Part shown: positions 28,854 through 38,137 of the stretch, piece by piece | How positions within the stretch are numbered: the first letter of the stretch is position 1 | Layout of the letters: each line of letters starts with the position of its first letter | Origin: Pseudomonas sp. PSB18 | GTDB taxonomy: Bacteria; Pseudomonadota; Gammaproteobacteria; Pseudomonadales; Pseudomonadaceae | Direction of reading: 5' to 3' | NCBI RefSeq assembly: GCF_014596565.1 | Contig: NZ_NOIN01000004.1 | Location: 1-64,000, forward strand | Length of the DNA: 64,000 bases | Translations under genes and position numbers: made by a program | Notes under the pieces: model-generated | What the model was told of the DNA's origin: nothing | The model's input: only the letters and a program-made list of their open reading frames with translations | Database searches by the model: none

Positions 28854-29462
28854 TCAACTGGGCGGATAGGCCGACATGGCTTTCTCCACCGCCTCACGAA
28901 TGGCGTCGGTGTTATCGCCCGGCCTGCCGCGCTGAGAGGTCTCGGCGCTGGCACTCCATACCGGTTGGCCATTGCGGGCGTCGAACAGGTCGACGCGAAC
29001 CACCACGACCTGCTCCTGATACGTGCGCACGACCGGCACGGTGTTGTACATGCCGTAGCCAGGACCGTAGCGGTTGTAGCCGCCGTAGTAGCCCGAATCA
29101 TAATCTTCCCGAACCTGGCGCAGGCGGGTCTCCAGTCGCAGGTCGGCGCTGACGAACAGGTCGGCCGGTCGGTTGTCATGCAGCGGACGCAGGCCGCGCT
29201 GGTCCAGGGCGTTGCTCACCGCCTCGGCCACCTGAGCCGAGTCCGCCCACGCGGTACCCGCCGGCAGGCGTCCGTTGAGCCAGGCCCAACTGCGATAGCG
29301 CCCATAGTCACGAGGGGCTGCCGGGTAGGCACTGCGGTCGAACACCGTGGCGGCCTCGGGCGGGGCCGGCGGCAGCGGCCTGGAGGTAGCGACATAGGGG
29401 TTGGGACCCTGGCAGGCCGCCAGCCCCAGACATAACATCAGTAACCCTGTACGGCCTTGCAT
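28854..29462 (-). CDS. DUF4136-domain lipoprotein (paralog)
   Basis: 202 residues with lipobox GLAACQGPN (Cys about 18) and the same domain plan as the downstream gene ([43 protein letters not shown]). A glycine- and tyrosine-rich stretch in the middle ([14 protein letters not shown]) is unlike the paralog. The function is unknown. Both genes belong to one transcript with cmoM upstream. Confidence 0.82.
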   Translation of the reverse strand: MQGRTGLLMLCLGLAACQGPNPYVATSRPLPPAPPEAATVFDRSAYPAAPRDYGRYRSWAWLNGRLPAGTAWADSAQVAEAVSNALDQRGLRPLHDNRPADLFVSADLRLETRLRQVREDYDSGYYGGYNRYGPGYGMYNTVPVVRTYQEQVVVVRVDLFDARNGQPVWSASAETSQRGRPGDNTDAIREAVEKAMSAYPPS

Positions 29463-29474
29463 TTCGCTCTCCGA

Positions 29475-30224
29475 TCAGAGGGGACGGCAGATCCAGTGCA
29501 GATAACGTCCCAGCCCGGCAAACGCGGGATGGCGACGGTGGGCCAGTTCCATGTCCAGCAACTGCGCCAGCTCTACCCGGCTCTGGAACTCTACCGGCAT
29601 GTAGTCGTGAAAAACCCGCACGCCACTCTGGCTTTCGACCTGCCACACCCCCTCAAGTTGCGCCGCCAACTCGCGCGGATCAAGGGGTTGTTGCGGCGTC
29701 AGGCTCTGTTTTTCACCGGCCATGTCGTTGTTGCGCAGCTTGCGGAAATGCCCCTTGAGCAAGTTGCGATAAACCAGCGCGTCACGGTTGTAGAACGCCA
29801 GCGACAGCCAGCCGCCGGGCGCCGTAAGTTGATGCAGCACCGGCAGGATCGTGTGAGGCTCGGCCAGCCATTCCAGCACCGCGTGACACAGCACCAGGTC
29901 GTAAGGTTCGGTGAGCTGGCCTAGTAACTCCTGCCATGGCGCCTGGATGAAGGTGGCCTCCTGGCCGGCATCGACAAACCGTTGGCGGGCACCTTCGAGC
30001 ATGGGCGCGGCCGGTTCCGCCAGGGTGACGTGGTGGCCGCGCTCGGCCAGCCACAACGACATATGGCCCAGGCCGGCGCCGATGTCGAGCACACGCAACG
30101 GGCGCTCCGGCAATACTTCGAGCAGATCGGCCTGGAGCACCGCCAGGCGGATCGCGCCCTTGGCCCCACCATAGATTTTTTCGGCAAAGCGCGTGGCCAG
30201 CTGATCGAAATGACGGTCGCTCAT
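29475..30224 (-). CDS. cmoM: tRNA carboxymethyl-uridine methyltransferase CmoM
   Basis: 249-residue class-I SAM methyltransferase, close to E. coli CmoM in order and wording: DRHFDQLATRFAEKIYGGAKG at the start, the SAM motif VLDIGAGLGHMSLWLAERGH near residue 46, CHAVLEWLAEPHTILP near 110 and VRVFHDYMP near 200. It methylates the carboxymethoxy group of wobble uridine in tRNA. The ATG at 30224 overlaps the MazG-like stop by four bases, so the two are translationally coupled. Confidence 0.9.
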   Translation of the reverse strand: MSDRHFDQLATRFAEKIYGGAKGAIRLAVLQADLLEVLPERPLRVLDIGAGLGHMSLWLAERGHHVTLAEPAAPMLEGARQRFVDAGQEATFIQAPWQELLGQLTEPYDLVLCHAVLEWLAEPHTILPVLHQLTAPGGWLSLAFYNRDALVYRNLLKGHFRKLRNNDMAGEKQSLTPQQPLDPRELAAQLEGVWQVESQSGVRVFHDYMPVEFQSRVELAQLLDMELAHRRHPAFAGLGRYLHWICRPL

Positions 30225-30526
30225 TGGCCGAACCGCCGCTCGCTGTCCGCCAGTTTGCTGCGTACCACCGCATCCATGTCCAACCCCAATTCGCTGCACA
30301 GCAGCAACAGGTACAAGACGATGTCACCGACCTCCTGCCCGGCGTGGGCGAGTTTGTCGGCCGGCAGCTGGCGCGACTGGTCCTCGGTCAACCACTGGAA
30401 AATCTCCACCAGCTCGGCCATCTCTACACTGGCGGCCATGGCGAGGTTCTTCGGGCTGTGGAATGGCCGCCAATCGTTGCGATCACGAATGGCGTGCAGG
30501 CGTTCAGTCAGTTCAACAAGGTTCAT
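30221..30526 (-). CDS. MazG-like nucleotide pyrophosphohydrolase
   Basis: 101-residue all-alpha NTP pyrophosphatase of the MazG/dCTPase type. The metal residues are in SVEMAELVEIFQW (Glu-X2-Glu) and VGDIVLYLLLL (Asp). It cleaves non-canonical or dCTP-type nucleotides to the monophosphate. The ATG at 30526 follows AGGAG; an upstream ATG-like extension to 30598 has no family character. Coupled to cmoM. Confidence 0.86.
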   Translation of the reverse strand: MNLVELTERLHAIRDRNDWRPFHSPKNLAMAASVEMAELVEIFQWLTEDQSRQLPADKLAHAGQEVGDIVLYLLLLCSELGLDMDAVVRSKLADSERRFGQ

Positions 30527-30689
30527 CGGGCTCTCCTGGATGCCCATAGCTTCCGGGGGATGACAGGGGAAGGCAAGCGTCTCGATACGAAGCGGCAATT
30601 TGCCTCATAATCGAACGATCGCGGCGCCAACAGCTCCTACAATCAGGAACCCAAGGCTCGACTCGATTCTCTTCCATCAGGATGCAAAC

Positions 30690-30983
30690 ATGCAGGTAGA
30701 AAGCTTTTTCGAATGGCTCGGCCAGGCACTCGGCTCGATAATCCGTTTCATCGTCGACCTGCTGAGCGGCCTGTTCAACACCCTGGCCAACGCCGGCGGC
30801 AACTTTGTCGACGGCCTGTCCCGGGCGCTGGGCATGGACACCTCGATCATCAGCATCATCGCGCTGATCCTCGGGCTGATGCTGCTGTACTCGGCAATCC
30901 GCGCCTTCATGCGCGCGTCGATTGTGCTGGGGATTATCTGGCTGGTGTTGGGGCTGTGGTTGTTGAGTTGGATCATTAACTAA
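30690..30983 (+). CDS. Small double-membrane-segment protein
   Basis: 97 residues with two long hydrophobic stretches (about 10-28 and 50-95, perhaps two helices) and no signal. AGGA precedes the ATG by seven bases. I do not recognise the family. Confidence 0.6.
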   Translation: MQVESFFEWLGQALGSIIRFIVDLLSGLFNTLANAGGNFVDGLSRALGMDTSIISIIALILGLMLLYSAIRAFMRASIVLGIIWLVLGLWLLSWIIN

Positions 30984-31331
30984 GACTGAAATTGCTCTCA
31001 CCACAAGTACCACGCCGGACATTGTGGCGAGGGGATTTATCCCCGCTCGCGTAGGAGCTGTCGAGTGAAACGAGGCTGCGATCTTTTGATCTTTCACTCG
31101 AAACTCAAGTGGCAGAGGAAAGATCGCAGCCTCGCTTCGCTCGACAGCTCCTACAGAGCCCCGCGGGGATAAATCCCCTCGCCACAAAAGCCCTCTGTTT
31201 ATTCCATTCCTTCAGGTGTAGGTCCCGGCTACACCGCCTTGCGCCGCTGCCTACAACTACGCCAGAATCCGCCGGCTTGTGCGCCTTGGGGCCGGGTTTT
31301 ATTGTTTCCCCGTCGCTGACAAATCAGCGAT
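30984..31331. other. Gene-free stretch with a nested REP composite
   Basis: No gene is visible here. A first REP hairpin family, ttgtggcgagggga with inverted copy, opens at 31022 and closes at 31187. A second, different palindrome pair (arms about 31051-31084 and 31120-31154, starting gtaggagctgtcgag) sits inside it. After it comes the upstream sequence of the candidate structured RNA. Confidence 0.7.
31022..31187. repeat. Nested REP composite
   Basis: The outer arms 31022-31046 and 31163-31187 are inverted copies of the gtggcgagggga REP. The inner arms (about 31051-31084 and 31120-31154) are inverted copies of another sequence with the core gtaggagctgtcgag. One family is therefore inserted in, or built into, the other. 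Confidence 0.85.
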
Positions 31332-31474
31332 CGGGTTTAGCAGCTCGGATAACATCAAGGCACGCCAGTGTCGCCATCGGAACAGTCAATCCGCATCGGA
31401 TTGTCAGCACTATGGCGGCTATGCGTGGGGCACTTCGGTGCGCCGGGTTCCTTGATGCCTGGTCTGCTAACCCG
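31332..31474 (+). ncRNA. Candidate structured leader RNA upstream of a DUF6124 gene
   Basis: Five helices nest cleanly by eye. P1 joins 31332-31343 to 31464-31474 with one bulged T; P2 joins 31353-31360 to 31450-31457; P3 joins 31370-31377 to 31412-31419 including one G-T pair; P4 is a seven-base hairpin 31387-31393/31397-31403; P5 is 31430-31433/31438-31441 with a cUUCGg tetraloop. Together they make a two-arm branched fold. It ends 67 bases before the ATG of the DUF6124 gene, which has a strong AAGGAG. Similar leaders in front of related genes are my recollection, not a search result. Could be a known Rfam family. Confidence 0.6.
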
Positions 31475-31541
31475 CGTATAGCTGCCACCCACCTCGTTTA
31501 GCAGCGACGGATGACGGCTCCACTCATCAAGGAGTTTCACC

Positions 31542-31861
31542 ATGTTCAAGGTAACCCCCAACCCACCGACCACCGATCCCACCGACTCAACATCCTTCGA
31601 CAACGCCGCCAAACGCGCCCTCGACTTCTACCTCAAGCCCGAACCGCCTGAAACCAAGTCAGACCCACTGTTCACCGTTGCAAACGGCATCGACACCGAA
31701 TGCCTACTCGCCAACCTCAGCGAAACCCTGGCCTCGGCCAACGCCATGGCCGCTGATCTGGCCTTCGACCTCGACGGCTCGCGTCCCTGGGCATCCAGCA
31801 GTTGATCGAACTGAGCGGCTTACTGGCCAACCGGGCGCTGGACAACGTCGACCCACGCTAA
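31542..31861 (+). pseudogene. DUF6124-family gene with frameshift
   Basis: The open frame gives 87 residues (31542-31805) that start like the DUF6124 family (MFKVTPNPP, later ANGIDTECLLANLSETLASA) but end abruptly as DGSRPWASSS. The next frame from 31790 continues as GIQQLIELSGLLANRALDN and stops at 31859, the usual family ending. The frame offset implies loss of 3n+1 bases; a ten-base loss after GSR would fit the family sequence I recall. It may encode a shortened protein. Function of the family is unknown. AAGGAG lies seven to nine bases before the ATG. Confidence 0.7.
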
Positions 31862-31880
31862 CCGAAACAACACATCACCT

Positions 31881-32015
31881 TTGTGGCGAGGGGATTTATC
31901 CCCGCTGGGCTGCACAGCAGCCCCAAAACCAGGCTCTGCGGCGCATCAGGTAAACCGCGTCAGCCGAGTTTACGACTGCTGCGCAGCCGAGCGGGGATAA
32001 ATCCCCTCGCCACAA
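31881..32015. repeat. REP pair (gtggcgagggga type)
   Basis: Arms at 31881-31905 and 31991-32015 are inverted copies of the same REP family as at 31 kb, with about 85 bases between. It follows the broken DUF6124 gene and precedes the MATE gene. Confidence 0.87.
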
Positions 32016-32103
32016 TGAATTCGGAACATCCCGCGTGTTCGGCACGTACTGGAAACGATCACTCAGAGAACCCGCTACAATTGCGCTCCACCAAGGAGCC
32101 CCC

Positions 32104-33453
32104 ATGTCCAACCTGCTCGCCGACTGGCGCGACCGTCTCACCCATCGTCGGGTCTGGGCGTTGGCTGCGCCGATGATTCTTTCGAACATTTCCGTGCCGC
32201 TGGTGGCGTTGGTGGACAGCACCGTCATCGGCCATTTGCCCCATGCCCATCAGTTGGGCGCGGTGGCGGTCGGGGCGAGTTTGTATACGGTGCTGGCCTG
32301 GGCCGTGGGGTTCCTGCGCATGGGCACCACCGGGTTCGCGGCCCAGGCGGCCGGGCGCGGTGATGGCGCGGCGTTGCGGCAAGTGTTGCTGCAAGGCCTG
32401 TTGCTGGCGATAGGGTTGGCTGTGGCGCTCGGAATCGTCGGGGTGCCATTGAGTAACGTAGCGTTGCATTTCATGCAGCCGTCCGCCGAGCTCAACCAGT
32501 TGACCCGGGACTTCTTCTACACACGGCTCTTCGGTCTTCCGGCGGCGCTGGCCAGTTATGCGCTGGTGGGCTGGTTTCTCGGGGCCCAGAATGCCCGGGC
32601 ACCGTTGGCGATTTTGCTCACCACCAATCTGGTGAACATCGCCCTGAACCTGTGGTTCGTACTTGGCCTGGACTGGGGCGTGGCCGGCTCGGCCCGGGCC
32701 TCGGTGATCGCCGAGTGGACCGGGGCGCTGGTGGGCCTGGCCCTGGCCCACAAAACCCTACGGGCCTGGCCCGGACGGATTGTCTGGGCGACCCTGGGTC
32801 TATGGCAGAGCTGGCGGCCGCTGTTGGCGGTGAACCGGGACATTTTCATTCGCAGCCTGGCACTGCAATCGGTGTTTTTCCTGATCACCGTGCAAGGCGC
32901 GCGCCTGGGGGACGCAACCGTTGCAGCCAACGCACTGCTGCTCAACGGTCTGTTGCTGACGGCCCATGCCCTTGACGGCCTCGCCCATGCCGTCGAAGCG
33001 TTGTGCGGCCACGCCATTGGCGCCCACGACCGCCTGGCGCTGCGCCGCTCATTGGTGGTGGCCTGCGGTTGGTCGCTGATTGCAAGCATCGGGTTTGCGC
33101 TGTTGTTCCTGCTCGCCGGGCACCTGTTCATCGATATGCAGACCGACATCCCCGACGTGCGCGACACCGCGTACCGCTACCTGCCTTATCTCGCCGCCCT
33201 GCCGCTGATCGCAGTCTGGAGCTATGTGCTCGATGGCTTGTTCATCGGGGCCACCCGCGCCCGGGAGATGCGCAACGGCATGTTACTGACCCTGTTGCTG
33301 GTGCTGCCTTTTGCCTGGGCGCTACAAGGGCTGGGCAACCATGGGCTGTGGATCACCTTCCTGTTGTTCATGGCGTTGCGCAGCCTGACCCTTGGTGGTT
33401 TCGCCTGGCACCTGGATCGGCAGGACCGCTGGCTCGCAGTCCGCGCTGAGTGA
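32104..33453 (+). CDS. MATE-family efflux transporter, DinF type
   Basis: 449-residue twelve-helix transporter. The start WALAAPMILSNISVPLVALVDSTVIGHL is the DinF/MATE opening, and LGAQNARAPLAILLTTNLVNIALN marks the sixth helix region. It exports organic cations or drugs with Na+ or H+. The ATG at 32104 follows AAGGAG. It ends four bases from the convergent DUF4123 gene stop, so no room is left for an effector gene there. Confidence 0.85.
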   Translation: MSNLLADWRDRLTHRRVWALAAPMILSNISVPLVALVDSTVIGHLPHAHQLGAVAVGASLYTVLAWAVGFLRMGTTGFAAQAAGRGDGAALRQVLLQGLLLAIGLAVALGIVGVPLSNVALHFMQPSAELNQLTRDFFYTRLFGLPAALASYALVGWFLGAQNARAPLAILLTTNLVNIALNLWFVLGLDWGVAGSARASVIAEWTGALVGLALAHKTLRAWPGRIVWATLGLWQSWRPLLAVNRDIFIRSLALQSVFFLITVQGARLGDATVAANALLLNGLLLTAHALDGLAHAVEALCGHAIGAHDRLALRRSLVVACGWSLIASIGFALLFLLAGHLFIDMQTDIPDVRDTAYRYLPYLAALPLIAVWSYVLDGLFIGATRAREMRNGMLLTLLLVLPFAWALQGLGNHGLWITFLLFMALRSLTLGGFAWHLDRQDRWLAVRAE

Positions 33454-33457
33454 TGCT

Positions 33458-34255
33458 TTATTCTTCATCGCCTTGCCACAACCGCCGCAGGTGCTCGAGC
33501 CGCTCGCGCTGGGAACCGCCGGTCAACGCTGGCGTTGGTCGGGCGTCGGGATATTGCAGGCGCAGCCACAACCAGCCGTCGAGGACTTCCCGTTCGGTAA
33601 AACCCAGCGTCAAGCCTTGGTCCAGGCAGTCCCAGAGCGCGCGATAATCACGCCCGGTGGCACGGGCCCAATGCCAGGCATGGCGCTCCAGCAGGCATTG
33701 CTGCAACTTGTGCTGTTGTCGGTCGCTGAGGCTGTGCTCGTTCTCCAGCGGCGCCACGGGCAGCCCCGGGTTGGACAGTTGCTGCCAGCCCTGGCTGCCG
33801 ATGGCCCGGTCGGCCCAGGTGCCGCCGAACCAGCGCAGCAGGCGAATGGGCCCCAGCCAGCAACTGAGTTCCCCGGGATCGCAGCCGTCGAAGAAATAGC
33901 TGGCGGTGTGGGGGTTGTAATAACTCAACAGCGCCTTGTAGTGAGGGCCCAGGGTCACCGTCAGCATGCGTCGCAAATGCGCCAGCAACTGCGCAGCCGG
34001 CGATTCGCTCACCAACAGCAGTCCCGGCCAGGCACCCGCGTCGACATGACACAAGCTGGCCAGCGCTGGCGATTGCTGCAAATCCACCAGCAGCGGACCG
34101 TGCTCCCTGATCCCATGCCATTCGGTGTCTTCGAACAAGGCAAAGCACTGCGCTTCGGCAAACTGCTCTTGTAGGCGCAGCGCCGCCTCGGGGACACCGG
34201 GTAGGTCGAGCAGCAGCCATTGCGGCGTTGATCCGGACAAGGTTGCAGCGCTCAT
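33458..34255 (-). CDS. DUF4123 type VI adaptor protein (Tap/TEC-like)
   Basis: 265 residues of the DUF4123 family, which binds a VgrG tip and loads a matching effector. The family look is WLLLDLPGVPEAAL, the LEDTEWHG-like FEDTEWHGI near residue 45, and YYNPHTASYFFDGCDPGELSCWLGPI near 110. Its ATG overlaps the vgrG stop (ATGA, 34252-34255). No effector gene follows: the next gene is the convergent MATE pump. Confidence 0.82.
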   Translation of the reverse strand: MSAATLSGSTPQWLLLDLPGVPEAALRLQEQFAEAQCFALFEDTEWHGIREHGPLLVDLQQSPALASLCHVDAGAWPGLLLVSESPAAQLLAHLRRMLTVTLGPHYKALLSYYNPHTASYFFDGCDPGELSCWLGPIRLLRWFGGTWADRAIGSQGWQQLSNPGLPVAPLENEHSLSDRQQHKLQQCLLERHAWHWARATGRDYRALWDCLDQGLTLGFTEREVLDGWLWLRLQYPDARPTPALTGGSQRERLEHLRRLWQGDEE

Positions 34256-35562
34256 GGCGCGGCACCCGCGTTGCGTCGCGTAACCAGCCGGCAGGTGCAT
34301 ATTGGTTGGTCACAGGCATTGAAGCTGCCACCTCCGGGCAGCAGGCAGAGCAACACCAGCGGCTCGGCCGCCTGAATCGCGGATAACAACGCCGGATCGG
34401 CTTCGGACGGCCTGGGGGTTTCGTGGATTGTCGAGTCCAAGGGCGCCGCATCGGCCAGTTCGACAGCCGCCGGCATATCAAGGAGCGCGCTGATCATGGG
34501 ACGATCCGGGTCGCCCTCGCAAAAACTCACCAACACCTCGGTGCCCGCCCGGAAAGTGCCCATCGCGCAGGCGGCCAGCTCGGGCGCCAACGGCAGCCAA
34601 CAATGACTGGGGGTGGCCCCCTCGCCCTGATAAACCCAATCGAGCTGCACCGCCACCCGCCCGGTCATCTGCAACGCCGGCTCGCCCACTTCCACCACCC
34701 AACCACGCTGCCGACCCGCCATGCGCGGCTTGGCGGGGAGCCCGGTCGCCACGAACGGCAACCCCCAGGGAACGGCCTGGAAATGGTTGCCATACCCCCA
34801 GGCATCAGCGCGATGTTCCACCTTCGTCAGCAGCCAACGCTGGTTCCAATCGCTAAAAGGATGGGCCGTCAGCGACAGTACCTGCCCACTGTACAGCCCC
34901 ATCAGGTCACTGCTGCCTTGGGCGACCTGTTCCCCCGAGGCCGTGGTTTGCACACTGAAAGCCTGAACACCCGGAGCCGTCCCGTAGACAGCCTCGTCGA
35001 CCGGAGAAAAGCCGCCCGCATTGTCGGCGAACACCAGGCAGTGCCCGTTCCGAGCCTGTTCGAAATAGAAGTGGATGCCGGCCTGGGCACACACCCGCTG
35101 GAGAAATTGCAGATCCGACTCGCGGTACTGGGTACAGAAATCCTGCGGGGGATACTCCCCCTTCAAATCCAGGCACAGCTGGCGGCCGCCGATGCCATGG
35201 CCCTTGAGTACCTGGCGGATAATCTGCGGCACCGTGCAATCACTCAGCACCCGCTGGCTGAAGCGTTGCGCGAGGCAGGCCAGCTTCGGCCCGATACGCA
35301 GGCGACAGCCGGTGTCGGGACGGTGCTGCACAAGCGCGTGGAGCTGCCCGTGGATGCCCCCGCCCGACGCCCCGAAACTCAACCAGACGTTGCGGTATAA
35401 CAGGCCCGCCAGGTCCGGCGGCGTAGTGCCGGGCGACAACTCCAGCTCATAGGCAAAAGGTTCGCTGATGGCTTCGCTACCCAGGAAGGCCGACACGACA
35501 AAGGGTTCGGGCAGACCGGCTATCTCCAGACGAAATGATGACTCGTTGACTGGATCGGACAT
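34252..35562 (-). CDS. VgrG-like type VI tip protein, short form
   Basis: 436 residues, shorter than the usual 600-plus of VgrG. The gp27-like part is clear (FRLEIAGLPEPFVVSAFLG, then TQYRESDLQFLQRVCAQAGIHFYFE near residue 140 and the VEHRADAWGYGN region near 255), and the gp5 OB-fold follows (GRVAVQLDWVYQGEGATPSHCWLP near 305, EVLVSFCEGDPDRPMISALL near 350). The glycine-rich beta-helix needle is missing; instead there is a 75-residue tail ending in LPGGGSF and Cys-rich CDQPICTC. No other T6SS genes are in the window. Confidence 0.78.
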   Translation of the reverse strand: MSDPVNESSFRLEIAGLPEPFVVSAFLGSEAISEPFAYELELSPGTTPPDLAGLLYRNVWLSFGASGGGIHGQLHALVQHRPDTGCRLRIGPKLACLAQRFSQRVLSDCTVPQIIRQVLKGHGIGGRQLCLDLKGEYPPQDFCTQYRESDLQFLQRVCAQAGIHFYFEQARNGHCLVFADNAGGFSPVDEAVYGTAPGVQAFSVQTTASGEQVAQGSSDLMGLYSGQVLSLTAHPFSDWNQRWLLTKVEHRADAWGYGNHFQAVPWGLPFVATGLPAKPRMAGRQRGWVVEVGEPALQMTGRVAVQLDWVYQGEGATPSHCWLPLAPELAACAMGTFRAGTEVLVSFCEGDPDRPMISALLDMPAAVELADAAPLDSTIHETPRPSEADPALLSAIQAAEPLVLLCLLPGGGSFNACDQPICTCRLVTRRNAGAAP

Positions 35563-36012
35563 CGGCGTATCTCTACAGGAGGGGCGGCCGGGGATTCTCG
35601 CTGAGAGCCATGGCGGAGTAGAGAGCCCAAGTACAAGTTAGGAAAGGGACTACATGAAATGAGGACAGTATTGAGGAAATGACCCAGCGCTCGGAATTAA
35701 CAGCGGCGCAAATAAAAATGCCCTCCAGAACTATCCGAAAAAACCCGCGATGTACGGTGAATTTTCTGACAGACCCGGAGGACAATGCCGATCGATCAAA
35801 GAGCTGCCACAGAGCCCTGATGCCGTTCAGTCAAGCCACACACCTGTGGGAGCAAAGCTTGCTCGCGATTGCAGTAAGTCTGTCAGCGACAATGTTGGCT
35901 GATCTGTCGCTATCGCGAGCAAGCTTTGCTCCCACAGGGTTTGTACCGCTTGATCCTTAACTGACTGGCATTAGCTACAGAGCCCCGTGTTCAACCGGCC
36001 CTCATCCGTGCC
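35563..36012. other. Gene-free stretch between vgrG and speA
   Basis: 450 bases with no supported gene. The left part (35580-35800) is less GC-rich than the flanks and shows no Shine-Dalgarno/ORF pair worth calling. A REP pair lies at 35843-35938. Confidence 0.6.
35843..35938. repeat. REP pair (gtgggagcaaagc type)
   Basis: Inverted arms 35843-35867 and 35914-35938, a variant of the gtgggagcgag family with agcaaagcttgctcgcg in the core. Confidence 0.88.
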
Positions 36013-37926
36013 TCAGGACGACAAGTACGACGAACGCGTCAACCCCAGGCGCAGGGCGTCGAGGAACTGGGTGCGCTCGGCGGCGCTGATACGGGCGCTG
36101 GCACATTTGTCGCGGTAATGGGTCATCAACTCCTCCGGCGACAGGTGCACGTAGCGCAGCATGTCTTCAATGGTGTCGTGGGTCTCGATACCGGCGTGGT
36201 ACACGCTACCGTCGGCATTCTGGTAGATGTTCACCGAATCGGTGTCACCGAACAGGTTGTGCATGTCGCCAAGGATTTCCTGGTAGGCACCGACCAGGAA
36301 GATCCCCAGCAGGTAGTCCTCGCCGGGATTGAGCGCATGGACCGGCAGGCTGGTCTCGATGCTCTGCTCGTCGACGTACTGCTTGATCTTGCCGTCGGAG
36401 TCGCAGGTCAGGTCTTGCAGCACGGCGCGGCGCATCGGCTCCTCGTCGAGACGATGCAGCGGCAGGATCGGCAGCACCTGGCCGATGGCCCAGGTGTCCG
36501 GCAGGCTCTGGAACACCGAGAAGTTGCAGATGTACTTGTCGGCGAGCTTGTCGTTGAGTTCATCCAGCACCTGGCGATGGGAACGCTGGCGGGCCTTCAA
36601 CGAGTTGTGCAGGCGACGGCACACGGCGAAGTAGCACTGCTCGGCCAGGGCTTTTTCCGCCAGGGTCAGCTTGCCGTCGGCATACTGGGTGGCCACGTCG
36701 CTCATGTAGTGGGTGGCGCGCCAGTAGGTTTCGGTGACCATCTCGATATCGGTCGGACCCAGCAGGTCAACCAGCCACTGCACGGTTTCCGGCAGTTCCT
36801 GCTTGTTGTCGATCACTGGCATGTCGTCGACGTGCCGCTCCACGTCGGTCACCTGCACCACCAGCATCGCGTGGTGCGCGGTCAGGGAGCGACCGCTTTC
36901 CGAAAAGATGTGCGGATGCGGCAGGCTCTGGGCATCGCAGAACTCCTTGAGCATACCGACCACGACACCGGCGTAATCGTCCATGTCGTAGTTGATCGAA
37001 CTGGCGTTGCGCGAATGTGTACCGTCGTAGTCCACGCCCAGGCCACCGCCGACGTCGATGTGATCCACCGGCAGGCCGAGGTTGCGCAGTTCGCCGTAGT
37101 AACGGATCGCTTCCTTGAAGCCGTGCTGGTAGTCCGCCAGGTTGGCGATCTGCGAGCCCATGTGGAAGTGCAGCAGGCGAATGCCCTGGTCCAGGCCGGC
37201 AGCGCGGAAGCGCTCGACCACCGACAGCAACTGCGCGGCGGACAAGCCGAACTTGGACTTCTCGCCACCGGTGTCGGCCCATTTGCTCGACGCCAGGGAC
37301 GACAGGCGCACCCGCAGGCCAACCTGTGGCTTGACCTTGAGCGAAGCAGCCTCTTCGATCACCAGGCCGACTTCGGATTCCTTCTCGATCACGATGAACA
37401 CGTTGTGGCCCAGCTTCTGGCCCATCAGCGCCAGACGAATGAACTCACGGTCCTTGTAACCGTTGCAGACAATGGTGCCGCCCTTCGGCGCCAGGGCCAG
37501 CACCGCCAGCAGCTCGGGCTTGGAGCCGGCTTCCAGGCCGATGGAGACGTTCTGGGTGGCGATGATGTTCTCGATCACCGCTTCCTGCTGGTTGACCTTG
37601 ATCGGGTAGAGCGCGGTGTATTGGCTCTGGTACTCCAGGCGCGCGATGTTGCTGTCGAATGCGCCGGTGAGCTGGCGCACACGGTCTTGCAGGATGTCGG
37701 GGAAGCGCACCAGCAAGGGCAACGACAGACCGCTCTGGCGCAACTGATCGACCTGTTCGAACAGATCGATGGGCGAACTGTCGGGACCGTTCGGACGAAC
37801 TTCGACGCGACCGGCGTCATTGATCGCGAAATACCCGGCCCCCCAATGGCGAATCCCGTAAACACTGCGGCTGTCCGCAACTGTCCATTGGCTGCCATCG
37901 TCTTTGCGTGTGCGTCGTACGGACAT
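36013..37926 (-). CDS. speA: Biosynthetic arginine decarboxylase
   Basis: 637-residue fold-III PLP decarboxylase (SpeA) that makes agmatine from arginine, the first step of putrescine synthesis. The length and [19 protein letters not shown] and [15 protein letters not shown] (near 220-260) with [17 protein letters not shown] (near 293) are family marks. The ATG is preceded by GGGGAC. Sits beside yciH as in P. aeruginosa (PA4839-PA4840). Confidence 0.93.
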   Translation of the reverse strand: MSVRRTRKDDGSQWTVADSRSVYGIRHWGAGYFAINDAGRVEVRPNGPDSSPIDLFEQVDQLRQSGLSLPLLVRFPDILQDRVRQLTGAFDSNIARLEYQSQYTALYPIKVNQQEAVIENIIATQNVSIGLEAGSKPELLAVLALAPKGGTIVCNGYKDREFIRLALMGQKLGHNVFIVIEKESEVGLVIEEAASLKVKPQVGLRVRLSSLASSKWADTGGEKSKFGLSAAQLLSVVERFRAAGLDQGIRLLHFHMGSQIANLADYQHGFKEAIRYYGELRNLGLPVDHIDVGGGLGVDYDGTHSRNASSINYDMDDYAGVVVGMLKEFCDAQSLPHPHIFSESGRSLTAHHAMLVVQVTDVERHVDDMPVIDNKQELPETVQWLVDLLGPTDIEMVTETYWRATHYMSDVATQYADGKLTLAEKALAEQCYFAVCRRLHNSLKARQRSHRQVLDELNDKLADKYICNFSVFQSLPDTWAIGQVLPILPLHRLDEEPMRRAVLQDLTCDSDGKIKQYVDEQSIETSLPVHALNPGEDYLLGIFLVGAYQEILGDMHNLFGDTDSVNIYQNADGSVYHAGIETHDTIEDMLRYVHLSPEELMTHYRDKCASARISAAERTQFLDALRLGLTRSSYLSS

Positions 37927-38065
37927 CGAAGTCCCCTATTAAAGAAGTCAAAATGCACCATCCGGTCGGAGGCTGGCGCAGTCTAGAGAATGGAAATGAC
38001 GATTTGCCTGCAAGCAGGGTAGACCCTGGCTGCAGCGCTGAGTTTAGAAACCCGTTCAGAACAGG

Positions 38066-38133
38066 CTCTGTGAAAACCCTATGGGCGACCTCGAACATCG
38101 GGTTCGGATCAAGCCGGAGTGGTTTTCACAGAG
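38066..38133. repeat. Inverted repeat between yciH and speA
   Basis: Arms of 13 bases, ctctgtgaaaacc (38066-38078) and its exact complement (38121-38133), flank 42 bases that contain a small cgaac/gttcg hairpin. It abuts the yciH stop (38138) and could be its terminator or a regulatory hairpin. Confidence 0.65.
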
Positions 38134-38137
38134 GCTG

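Noticed and set aside
34252..34481. Frameshift in vgrG that hides a longer tail
   Set aside because: The in-frame tail runs directly into the DUF4123 start by ATGA; the alternative frame gives low-complexity sequence.
36118..37986. 622-residue open frame antisense to speA
   Set aside because: Shadow of speA.
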